A stretch of DNA of 64,000 bases from Pseudocitrobacter faecalis (GTDB lineage Bacteria > Pseudomonadota > Gammaproteobacteria > Enterobacterales > Enterobacteriaceae), in assembly GCA_003315335.1 (NCBI GenBank), contig QNRL01000002.1, forward strand, positions 434,001 to 498,000, in the 5' to 3' direction. The notes under the pieces were generated by a model that saw only the letters and a list, made by a program, of their open reading frames with translations, was not told the DNA's origin and made no database searches. Below, piece by piece: positions 57,061-64,000 of this stretch; the stretch's first letter is position 1; each line of letters starts with the position of its first letter. The position numbers and the translations under genes are program-made.

Positions 57061-58176
57061 ATGCCTTTACCTGACTTTCATGTTTCTGCGCCTTTTACGC
57101 TCGGCATTGAGCTTGAGCTTCAGGTCATTAACCCGCCAGGTTACGATCTTTGCCAGGACTCTTCCGCCCTGATAGCCGCCGCCAGTCGCGGTGTGACGCA
57201 GGGGGAAATCAAGCATGACATCACTAACAGTATGCTGGAGGTGGCAACGGGCGTGTGTGACGATATCCACCAGGCCGCCACCCAGCTTGCCGCCATTCAA
57301 CGCGCCGTACTCCGTGCGGCGTCCGAGCAGCATGTCAAAATTTGCGGCGGCGGAACGCATCCGTTCCAGCGCTGGCAAAGTCAGGAGGTCGGGGATAATC
57401 CCCGTTATCAGCACACTCTCGAAGCCTATGGCTACCTTGCCCGTCAGGCGACGGTGTTTGGTCAACACGTGCATGTCGGCTGCACCAACGGCGACGATGC
57501 GCTGTATCTGCTGCACGGCCTTTCGCGCTACGTTCCACATCTGATTGCGCTCAGCGCCGCGTCGCCCTATCTGCAAGGTGCCGATAGCAGCTTCGCCTGC
57601 GCGCGGCTCAATATTTTCTCGGCGTTTCCCGATAACGGCCCCATGCCCTGGGCCGCAAACTGGCAGGAGTTTACCCGGCTGTTTCGCCAGTTGAGCTCCA
57701 CCAGCATGGTCGACAGCATTAAAGACTTACACTGGGATATTCGCCCCAGCCCGCATTTTGGCACGGTAGAGGTGCGCGTCATGGACACGCCGCTCACCCT
57801 CGGCCACGCAGTGAATATGGCCGGGCTGATTCAGGCACTGGCGCACTGGCTGCTTGATAAACGCCCGCATAAAGTCAGTCCGCAGGATTACCTGCTGTAT
57901 AAGTTCAATCGCTTCCAGGCCTGCCGTTATGGTCTTCAGGGCGTGGTGACCGATGTCGCCAGCGGCGAACAGCGCACCATTGCCAGTGAACTGGAAACGC
58001 TGCTGGAACAGCTACAACCGTACGCCGACGTACATCGCGCCGGAAGCGCGCTCGAAGAACTGGCGCTGATGGTAAAACACGGAAAAAGCGAAGCCCAGCG
58101 CATGCGCGAGTTTATCGCCGGGGGAGGCTCGTTGATAAGCCTGGTACAACAGCACTGCGACACCTGGGCGGCCTGA
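57061..58176 (+). CDS. ybdK: YbdK carboxylate-amine ligase (GCS2 family)
   Basis: A 371-residue protein of the glutamate-cysteine ligase type 2 family with weak gamma-glutamylcysteine synthetase activity in E. coli. It has [12 protein letters not shown] at the N-terminus (Mg2+-ligating Glu residues), [24 protein letters not shown] and [21 protein letters not shown]. Length is one less than in E. coli. Its true substrate is not known. Followed closely by a secreted phosphodiester-glycosidase-like gene. Confidence 0.95.
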   Translation: MPLPDFHVSAPFTLGIELELQVINPPGYDLCQDSSALIAAASRGVTQGEIKHDITNSMLEVATGVCDDIHQAATQLAAIQRAVLRAASEQHVKICGGGTHPFQRWQSQEVGDNPRYQHTLEAYGYLARQATVFGQHVHVGCTNGDDALYLLHGLSRYVPHLIALSAASPYLQGADSSFACARLNIFSAFPDNGPMPWAANWQEFTRLFRQLSSTSMVDSIKDLHWDIRPSPHFGTVEVRVMDTPLTLGHAVNMAGLIQALAHWLLDKRPHKVSPQDYLLYKFNRFQACRYGLQGVVTDVASGEQRTIASELETLLEQLQPYADVHRAGSALEELALMVKHGKSEAQRMREFIAGGGSLISLVQQHCDTWAA

Positions 58177-58249
58177 GCACAGAAAACCTTTGCATGAGCG
58201 GGATTACGCGCTATTTTGCCCTCCCGCTCATCGCACAAGGAACGAAGAT

Positions 58250-58975
58250 ATGCTGCGTCTTTGGCTGTTGCCCGCTCTGCTTGCGCTAACGCCGTTCGCC
58301 CATGCCGCCTGCACGCTGACCGACCCGTCACTTAAGCTTCAAAGCTATGAAGTCGATCTGCAACAAGAAAATATCACCCTGCGCTGGAAGAAAAAGGATG
58401 GCAAAGCCTGGGGTTCGCTCTATTCGCTGCTGGCGGATATCAACGGCAACGGGCAGGTGCTGATGGCGATGAACGGCGGGATTTATGGCAAAGATTATGC
58501 GCCACTGGGGCTCTATATCGAAAAGGGGAAAAAGCTGGCGCCGATTAACCGCGCCTCCGGCGGCGGCAACTTCTTTATTCGCCCGGGCGGCGTGTTTTAT
58601 CTCAAGAATCAAAAAGCAGGCATCGTGACGCTCGATGCGCTAAAAAGCACCAAAGGGATGGAATACGCAGTGCAGTCCGGCCCGATGCTGATTGAAAACG
58701 GCATCATCAACTGGCGTCTAAAGCCGTCGGCCAGTTCGCGAAAATTACGTAATGCGGTGGGCATTAACCGTCAGGGCCGCGTGGTGTTTATGCTGAGCGC
58801 CAAAGAAACCAATTTTTATGATTTCGCCTGCTATGCGCAGTCAAAGCTGGATATCAAGCAGATGCTGTATCTTGATGGCACGATTTCGAAGATGTATCAG
58901 AAGGGAAATTCGGTACCGTGGCAGTATCATCCGTTTGTCACCATGATTACGGTGGAGAGTAAAACGTCTTCCTGA
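58250..58975 (+). CDS. Secreted NAGPA-type phosphodiester glycosidase-like protein
   Basis: A 241-residue protein. ATG 58250 has AAGGA 7 bases upstream and is followed directly by a signal peptide ending FAHAA, which decides the start over earlier in-frame codons. The mature part has the NAGPA/phosphodiester glycosidase features: VLMAMNGGIYGKDYAPLGLYIEKGK, AVQSGPMLIENGIIN, RNAVGINRQGRVVFMLS and MLYLDGTISKMYQKG (read in parts), with the catalytic-type Asn/Gly and Asp-Gly motifs. A cell-envelope glycan or phosphodiester substrate is likely but unknown. It lies 73 bp after ybdK and may be co-transcribed. Confidence 0.8.
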   Translation: MLRLWLLPALLALTPFAHAACTLTDPSLKLQSYEVDLQQENITLRWKKKDGKAWGSLYSLLADINGNGQVLMAMNGGIYGKDYAPLGLYIEKGKKLAPINRASGGGNFFIRPGGVFYLKNQKAGIVTLDALKSTKGMEYAVQSGPMLIENGIINWRLKPSASSRKLRNAVGINRQGRVVFMLSAKETNFYDFACYAQSKLDIKQMLYLDGTISKMYQKGNSVPWQYHPFVTMITVESKTSS

Positions 58976-58979
58976 GCAT

Positions 58980-59054
58980 TGCCGGATGGCGGCTACGCCT
59001 TATCCGGCCTACAAGTAAACAGGCCCGGTAAGCGACGCGCCACCGGGCCTTTTT
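58980..59054. repeat. REP-type pair and terminator between the glycosidase-like gene and the ATPase gene
   Basis: TTGCCGGATGGCGGC...TTATCCGGCCTAC is a REP unit; it is followed by AGGCCCGGT / ACCGGGCCT with a T6 tract (59017-59052), which works as a terminator for the plus-strand gene. Confidence 0.8.
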
Positions 59055-59058
59055 TCAA

Positions 59059-61782
59059 TTAAGCAGCCTTGCGGAATCTCCGCGTCAGGCGCTTCTCTAT
59101 CTCGACGATGAAGAACATCACCGCCCCCATCGCCAGCGTCACGAACCAGTAGCGAGCAGGCAGCGCTTCGGTACCGAACATCATCTGCATCACCGGCAGA
59201 TAGATAATCGCCAGCTGGAGCAGCAACAGAACGCCCGTCACCATCCAGATACCTTTGTTCTTCAGCAGGCCGCGGTTGATAGAGAAACCATCGGTGTTGC
59301 GACAGTTAATCATGTACAACCACTGCGCGGTCACCAGCATCTGCAACAGCACGGTACGGACAAACTCTGCGCTGTGGCCGCGTGGCGCCAGCCAGGCTTC
59401 CAGAATGAAGGCGCTGATGGCAATCATCGAGCCGACAAACGCCACACGCCAGACCGCAAACGCGTCCATGACGTGCTGGCCGGTTTTACGCGGCGGGCGA
59501 TTCATCACGTTACGCTCGGCGGCTTCGAAGGCCAGGCCGAAAGAGAGCGTCGCGGAGGTCGCCATGTTCATCCACAAAATCAGCACCGGCGTCAGCGGGA
59601 TCATATTCCCTGCCAGCAGGGCAATCACCACCAACAAACCCTGCGCCAGGTTGGTTGGCATGATAAAGAGGATCGTCTTCTTCAGGTTGTCGTACACCCG
59701 ACGCCCCTCTTTTACCGAGCTGGCGATGGTGGCGAAGTTATCGTCGGTCAGCACCATGTCCGCCGCCTCTTTGGTGACTTCGGTGCCTTTAATCCCCATC
59801 GCAATGCCGACGTCAGCCTGACGCAGCGCTGGCGCGTCGTTCACACCGTCGCCGGTCATCCCGACCACTTCACCGTTCTTCTGCAACGCTTTAACCAGAC
59901 GCAGTTTATGCTCCGGGCTGGTGCGGGCAAAGATGTCATACTCCACCGCCGCTTTCGCCAGCTCGTCGTCATCCATGTGCTCCAGCTGGTAGCCGGTCAT
60001 CGCTTCGGTCGCATTGTGGATCCCTAGCATCTGACCAATGCTCATCGCCGTTTGCGGGTGATCGCCAGTGATCATTTTCACACGGATCCCTGCCGTCTGG
60101 CAGGTGTGGATCGCATCGACCGCTTCCGGGCGTGGCGGGTCCATCATCCCGGCGATACCAAGGAAGATAAGCCCCTGCTGGAGGTCGCTGTGATCCAGCG
60201 TGGTCGCGCCGATATCAGCGGGTTTAATAGCCGCCGCCACCATACGCAGGCCCTGACGGGCAAAGCGCTCCATCTCGGACTCCCAGTAGGCGCGGTCGAA
60301 TGTCGCCAGGCCACGTGCGGTCTGCTGCTGCTCACACAGCGCAAAGAGTACATCCGGCGCACCAGTAACCATCACCCACTCTTCCGCATCCAGCTTGTAG
60401 TGCGTTGCCATGTACTTGTACTGGGAATCAAACGGGATCTTCGCCACCAGTTCCGTGGTCACCGGCTCCAGCGACGCTTTCGTTGCCAGAACCTTCAGTG
60501 CGCCTTCGGTCGGCCCACCGGTAATTCCCCAGTGGCCCAGCTCATTGCGTACCAGTTGGCTATCGTTACAGAGATCAATCGTGCGCAGGTATTTTTCCAG
60601 CACCGTATAAGGCTGAACTTTTATCGGCTCATTGCTGCCCTCAAGGTAGAGATTGCCAACCGGCTCGTAGCTGTCGCCGTCCACGCGGTAGCAGCTATCG
60701 GCGGTGATCACCGCTTTCACGGTCATCTCGTTCATGGTCAGGGTGCCGGTTTTATCGGAGCACACCACGGTCATCGCGCCCAGCGTCTCAACGGTTGGCA
60801 GCTTACGAATAATCGCCCGCTTACGCGCCATCGCCTGTACGCCCAACGAGAGGATAATCGAGATAATCGCCGGTAAACCCTCGGGTACCGCCGCGACAGC
60901 CAGGCTAATCAGCGACAGCAGCAATTCGCCCATCGGCATATCGCGCAGCAGCACGCTGAACACGAACAGTACCGCCATCATCGCCAGAATAATGACGAAA
61001 ATCGCTTTACCAAGTTTGTCCATCTGCACCAGCAGCGGCGTACGGTTAGTTTCGACATCAGCCATCATCTGGTTGATGCGGCCAAGCTCTGTCGCCTGCC
61101 CGGTAGCCACCACCACACCTACGCCGCCGCCCGCGCTCACGGTGGTGCCGGAGAACAGCATATTGGTGCGATCGCCCAGCGGCAGGTCGCCGGTCAGCGC
61201 GTCGGTGTGCTTATCGACAACCGTCGACTCACCGGTGAGAATCGCCTCTTCCACGCGCAGGTTATGCGCTTCAATCAGGCGCATATCCGCCGGGATACGG
61301 TCGCCCGCGCGCAACACTACGATATCACCTGGCACCAAATCGGTGGTCGGGATCGTAGCGTGTTTGCCGTCGCGGATCACCTGAGCGTCGCTGGAGAGCA
61401 TGTTGCGAATGCTTTGCAGCGATTTCTCCGCGTTGCTCTCCTGGATATAACCAATTAGCGCGTTAATCACCGTAACGCCGAGAATCACAGCGGTATCGAC
61501 CCAATGGCCCATCACCGCCGTCATCACAGCAGCGGCCAGCAGGATGTAGATCAGGACGTCGTTGAAGTGCGCGAGGAAGCGCAGCCACGCGGGCTTACCT
61601 TTCTTCTGCGGCAGCGCATTAGGGCCGAGCTTCTGCAAGCGAGCGGCGGCTTCAACCCGGCTCAGACCTTCCGGCTGGGTTTGCTTTTGCTCAAGGATCT
61701 GGGCAAGGGTTTGCTGATAAGCCTGCCGGTGGGTGTTACCGCCCGTTGGCGGTATGTTCTGCGGGTTCATCATTTTAGACAC
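59059..61782 (-). CDS. Type II (P2) cation-transporting P-type ATPase
   Basis: A 907-residue P-type ATPase. It has an N-terminal cation-ATPase domain (about 25-100), an actuator domain with LTGESTVVDK (about 182-191), transmembrane helix 4 with AAVPEGLPAI, the phosphorylation motif CSDKTGTLTMNEMT (Asp about 343), GITGGPTEGAL and KMITGDHPQTA, and the hinge MTGDGVNDAPALRQADVG. Ten transmembrane helices are likely. Helix 4 keeps the SERCA-type Glu, but helix 5 (MPTNLAQG) and helix 6 (WMNMATSATL) lack the Glu and Asp of classical Ca2+ pumps, so the transported ion is uncertain. The start is GTG 61782, with AAGGA 8 bases upstream; ATG 61773 has no site. No regulator gene is adjacent. It is absent from the E. 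coli ybdK-ybdJ interval. Confidence 0.88.
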   Translation of the reverse strand: MSKMMNPQNIPPTGGNTHRQAYQQTLAQILEQKQTQPEGLSRVEAAARLQKLGPNALPQKKGKPAWLRFLAHFNDVLIYILLAAAVMTAVMGHWVDTAVILGVTVINALIGYIQESNAEKSLQSIRNMLSSDAQVIRDGKHATIPTTDLVPGDIVVLRAGDRIPADMRLIEAHNLRVEEAILTGESTVVDKHTDALTGDLPLGDRTNMLFSGTTVSAGGGVGVVVATGQATELGRINQMMADVETNRTPLLVQMDKLGKAIFVIILAMMAVLFVFSVLLRDMPMGELLLSLISLAVAAVPEGLPAIISIILSLGVQAMARKRAIIRKLPTVETLGAMTVVCSDKTGTLTMNEMTVKAVITADSCYRVDGDSYEPVGNLYLEGSNEPIKVQPYTVLEKYLRTIDLCNDSQLVRNELGHWGITGGPTEGALKVLATKASLEPVTTELVAKIPFDSQYKYMATHYKLDAEEWVMVTGAPDVLFALCEQQQTARGLATFDRAYWESEMERFARQGLRMVAAAIKPADIGATTLDHSDLQQGLIFLGIAGMMDPPRPEAVDAIHTCQTAGIRVKMITGDHPQTAMSIGQMLGIHNATEAMTGYQLEHMDDDELAKAAVEYDIFARTSPEHKLRLVKALQKNGEVVGMTGDGVNDAPALRQADVGIAMGIKGTEVTKEAADMVLTDDNFATIASSVKEGRRVYDNLKKTILFIMPTNLAQGLLVVIALLAGNMIPLTPVLILWMNMATSATLSFGLAFEAAERNVMNRPPRKTGQHVMDAFAVWRVAFVGSMIAISAFILEAWLAPRGHSAEFVRTVLLQMLVTAQWLYMINCRNTDGFSINRGLLKNKGIWMVTGVLLLLQLAIIYLPVMQMMFGTEALPARYWFVTLAMGAVMFFIVEIEKRLTRRFRKAA

Positions 61783-61815
61783 GATAAATTTCCTTCTAAA
61801 TTCCTGTATACGGAA

Positions 61816-61836
61816 GGCCTGAAATCATTTCTGGCC
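61816..61836. promoter_or_regulatory. 21-bp imperfect palindrome in the ATPase leader
   Basis: GGCC-T-GAAAT-C-ATTTC-T-GGCC is symmetric except for one T-T pair on each side of the inner arms. It lies 34-54 bp upstream of the ATPase start and could be an operator or an RNA hairpin. A smaller TTCC / GGAA hairpin (61801-61815) is next to it. Confidence 0.5.
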
Positions 61837-61949
61837 AAGGCTAAGACGTTTTAATAATTATTAATCCTTGCGGATGAAAAAATTGATCTCACGCAATATT
61901 CGATATCCATTAAAATTCAAAGATGATGCCAGTTGATTTAATAATATTA

Positions 61950-61982
61950 ATATTACAGAATGTTCTTAAACTCAAACTAAAC
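61950..61982 (-). promoter_or_regulatory. PhoP-box-like promoter reading toward the P-type ATPase
   Basis: On the minus strand GTTTA-GTTTGA-GTTTA (61967-61982) has the 11-bp direct-repeat period of a PhoP box, and TAATAT (61950-61955) follows after exactly 11 bp as a -10 hexamer. This is the usual geometry of PhoP-activated promoters. The first repeat is preceded by C and the second by A instead of G/T. A leader of about 160 nt would result. Confidence 0.45.
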
Positions 61983-61992
61983 GAGGTAAATT

Positions 61993-62103
61993 ATGTTCGG
62001 AATCTACCGCGGACGCCGCCTGGCGCTGTACATCGCCGCTGCAATCATCGTTGCAACGCTGATTGGCTACAGCACTTATACATTTGTAAAACTACTGGGT
62101 TAA
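61993..62103 (+). CDS. 36-residue single-span membrane protein
   Basis: A short ORF (ATG 61993, TAA 62101-62103) with GAGGTAAATT as ribosome-binding site 6 bases upstream. The product starts MFGIYRGRRLALY, giving a positive N-terminal flank, followed by one hydrophobic helix (ALYIAAAIIVATLIGYSTY) and a short TFVKLLG tail. Codon use is GC-rich inside an AT-rich intergenic region, which supports a real gene. I do not recognise the family. It is divergent from the P-type ATPase gene; tiny membrane proteins such as MgtR, MgtS or KdpF interact with P-type ATPases, so a similar role is possible but unproven. Confidence 0.65.
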   Translation: MFGIYRGRRLALYIAAAIIVATLIGYSTYTFVKLLG

Positions 62104-62280
62104 ACATGACGATTATTTACGTAAATTAGCGTTCATTTAAACCCAGAGTATTTATTTAATTCATCTACGAATTAATACGTAGCGGCTGTTTTTTATTTTC
62201 CAAAATATGTTTACACAGAATCATTGCGTTATGCCGCCTATTGCCGGAAAATATAGTTTTTAACCTAAGATTAACATCGC

Positions 62281-62526
62281 ATGAAACACCCGCTCGAAAC
62301 CCTGATTTCTGCCGCCGGTATTTTGCTTATGGCGCTACTCTCTTGCCTGCTGCTACCGGCGCCCTCTCTCGGCTTAACGCTGGCGCAAAAACTGGTCGAG
62401 GCCTTCCATCTGATGGATCTCGACCAGCTTTATACCCTGCTGTTTTGTCTGTGGTTTTTAGTGCTTGGCGCTGTAGAGTACTTTGTTCTGCGCTACGTAT
62501 GGCGCCGCTGGTTTGCCGTGCGCTAA
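62281..62526 (+). CDS. ybdJ: YbdJ inner-membrane protein, DUF1158
   Basis: An 81-residue protein with two transmembrane helices (ISAAGILLMALLSCLLLPAP and LYTLLFCLWFLVLGAVEYFVL). It matches E. coli YbdJ along its length (MKHPLETL start, FHLMDLDQLYTLLFCLWFLVLGA core). Function unknown. In E. coli it is directly next to ybdK; here about 4 kb of accessory DNA lies between. Its last 69 bp overlap the 3' end of the convergent esterase gene. The region 62104-62280 upstream is AT-rich with no other feature seen. Confidence 0.9.
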   Translation: MKHPLETLISAAGILLMALLSCLLLPAPSLGLTLAQKLVEAFHLMDLDQLYTLLFCLWFLVLGAVEYFVLRYVWRRWFAVR

Positions 62527-64000
62527 GCCGGTTAAATCGCGCAGCCCCAGCACCAGCGCTTCACTCCATCCGGCGTAATCATGGCCGCTGGATGAGGCAT
62601 GAAAACTCACTGGATACCCTTTCCCACGCAGCACCTGCTCAAACGCCAGCGTGTGGCGATAGTTGCCACCGCCGGGCCCGCTGCTCTCAAACTGCCCGGC
62701 CTGTAACCAGAAGCGTAATGGGTAGCGCGGCGACTGCGCGTATTGCCGGGCAAGCCAGTTCACCGGCTCGCCTTTCGGCGCCCACCAATAGGAGCCCGAC
62801 AGGCTCAACACATTGCCAAACAGACGCGGATAGCGCAGCGCCACCCACGAAGAAGCCAGCCCGCCGTAGCTCGACCCGGCCAGAATCGTCTTCTGCCGCG
62901 TTAGCGTAATGCCTTGCTGTTGCAGGAATGGCACCAGCTCATGGGCCATAAAATCCGCAAAATGAGGATTCGGCGGCAGCTCTTTTCCGCGTCTTGCGTG
63001 GTCCAGGCTATCAATGAAAACAATATTGATTGGCGGCAGCAGATGGCGAGCAATCAGGCCATCCAGCACGTTAGCGGTGCGATACTCATCCTGCCAGTTT
63101 TGCCCATCAAACATAACCATCGTCCATCGCGCGGGCTGCGCGACGCGGGGGCGATAGATTTTGATTTCGCGGCTGTTGCCAAGATGGTGGCTACTCAACG
63201 TATGGCGCGTCAGGCTACCGTAGCGGATCGGCTGCGCCATGCGTTGTGCGGAGAAGTAACGGGAAGCTGGCAGCGCCAGTAGAGAAAAGCGGTTCCAGCG
63301 ATCGAGCGTCAAAGGGCTCAGCGTCAGCGGGTTAAGCGGATCGGCCTGCGCACTGACCTGAATAGCGCGCTGTTGCTCGCGCAAACTGCCCGCGACTTTA
63401 GGCACATCCGGGGCGAGTTTATATTGCATCAGCGTATCGGCAGGCACGACATAACTGCGAAACCAGACGTCCGACTGCCCTAAGCGAAACAGCGCATCAT
63501 GATCGCCACCGGGCGAGCCCAGAAGATAAACATTGCTGCGCGCGCCGCGCCACAGGAAGGTCACCCGTTTATGCTGCGCGTCGACGGGCTCTACCATCGG
63601 GGTTCCTTCCTGCTGACGCGCCAGCCAGAACGCGTCAGTATTCCCACCGGCGGCAAGTTCACGTGCGAGTTTTTGCAGTTGCGGGCTGGCGGGCGATTGC
63701 TGCTCTTCCACCGCCAGCGCGTGAGTTTCATTGATTTGCCACTGGAAATGCCAGGCCGAGCCCGCTTCACCGTGTAATACCAGTGAAGAGGCCTGCTTAA
63801 CCGGCAGAGAAAACAGCAACATATGCTGCCCATCCGTCGGGCCACCGGAAACCAGCGTGCGGATGGCGCGGTTTTGCTCATCCAGTAACTGCGCATCGGT
63901 CACGCCCGATAAGCGCGCCGAGACATAATTTTCGCCCAGCGCTGGCAGAGTAAAACAAACCTCGCCGCTGGCATCAAATTTCCCCTTCTGCTCGCCCCGG
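62458..64000 (-). CDS. Large Fes/IroD-like esterase, 5' end outside the window
   Basis: The frame is open to the right edge, so at least 513 residues are encoded and the start is not seen. The N-terminal visible part (FTLPALGENYVSARLSG; AIRTLVSGGPTDGQHMLLFSL, read in parts) resembles a pre-peptidase-C-terminal-like beta domain. The middle (TFLWRGARSNVYLLG; DPLNPLTLSP) resembles the Fes N-terminal domain. The C-terminal alpha/beta hydrolase has AGSSYGGLASSWVALRYP with nucleophile Ser and the catalytic His in SSSGHDYAGW. Fes itself is complete elsewhere (49504-50718). A secreted enterochelin- or salmochelin-type esterase is the likeliest role, but the substrate is an inference. The internal GTG at 63903 is not the start. 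Confidence 0.8.
   Translation of the reverse strand, partial: RGEQKGKFDASGEVCFTLPALGENYVSARLSGVTDAQLLDEQNRAIRTLVSGGPTDGQHMLLFSLPVKQASSLVLHGEAGSAWHFQWQINETHALAVEEQQSPASPQLQKLARELAAGGNTDAFWLARQQEGTPMVEPVDAQHKRVTFLWRGARSNVYLLGSPGGDHDALFRLGQSDVWFRSYVVPADTLMQYKLAPDVPKVAGSLREQQRAIQVSAQADPLNPLTLSPLTLDRWNRFSLLALPASRYFSAQRMAQPIRYGSLTRHTLSSHHLGNSREIKIYRPRVAQPARWTMVMFDGQNWQDEYRTANVLDGLIARHLLPPINIVFIDSLDHARRGKELPPNPHFADFMAHELVPFLQQQGITLTRQKTILAGSSYGGLASSWVALRYPRLFGNVLSLSGSYWWAPKGEPVNWLARQYAQSPRYPLRFWLQAGQFESSGPGGGNYRHTLAFEQVLRGKGYPVSFHASSSGHDYAGWSEALVLGLRDLTGLAHGKPAAPYVAQNKVLYSAKH

Noticed and set aside
61801..61815. TTCCTGTATACGGAA as a LexA box in the ATPase leader
   Set aside because: It lacks the CTG-N10-CAG pattern of LexA sites; only a 4-bp stem is present.
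62901..63903. GTG at 63903 as the start of the Fes-like esterase
   Set aside because: The frame continues upstream to the window edge with protein-like sequence belonging to the same beta domain, so the GTG is internal.

Overview
The window is a chromosomal segment from a member of the Enterobacteriaceae. Nearly every gene from 1 to about 58180 has a recognisable Escherichia coli counterpart in the same relative order (the dacA-lipA to entD-ybdK part of that chromosome, read in the opposite direction). REP-type palindromes, ATGA-coupled operons and moderately GC-rich coding sequence fit the same family. Accessory insertions (a copper/silver RND operon, a waaB-like gene, a toxin-antitoxin pair, an OYE-AbgT block and a P-type ATPase) and the lack of citrate-fermentation genes between dcuC and rna argue against E. 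coli itself. A genus near Enterobacter, Lelliottia, Kosakonia or Citrobacter is likely, but I cannot fix it without a search. I saw no tRNA, rRNA, CRISPR array, transposase or integrase.

Layout: 1-9032 holds cell-envelope and lipoate genes (rodA 3' end, rlpA, dacA, ybeD, lipB, ybeF, lipA), tatE, an intact ybeM amidase, crcB, cspE and pagP. 9188-15788 (minus strand) is a five-gene metal-efflux operon: a DUF2946-like ORF, a cusF-like gene, a tolC/cusC-like gene, a cusB with a fused CusF domain, and cusA. 16120-23249 has dcuC, rna, rnk, uspG, ahpF-ahpC and dsbG. 23453-29775 has ybdO, ybdN-ybdM, ybdL, hcxA (ybdH), an inserted RelE/XRE toxin-antitoxin module and ybdD, followed by cstA.

32305-53908 is the complete enterobactin system: entCEBAH for dihydroxybenzoate synthesis and activation, fepB, entS export, fepDGC import, fepE, fes-ybdZ-entF, fepA and entD. 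Fur-like boxes lie in each of the three divergent control regions. A WaaB-like LPS glycosyltransferase sits between fepE and entF and separates fepE from the entF operon it follows in E. coli.

53947-64000 is mosaic: an OYE flavin oxidoreductase, an AbgT-family transporter, ybdK, a secreted phosphodiester-glycosidase-like protein, a type II P-type ATPase, a 36-codon membrane-protein ORF, ybdJ and, running off the window, a large Fes-like esterase.

The observations most worth following are the P-type ATPase leader with a PhoP-like promoter and a divergent tiny membrane ORF, the fepE/waaB pairing with an ops-like element and a near-consensus CRP site, the CusB-CusF fusion operon, the perfect 12-bp operator-like repeat before the toxin-antitoxin pair, and the large Fes-like esterase overlapping ybdJ. 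None of these is proven novel; they are leads from sequence reading only.
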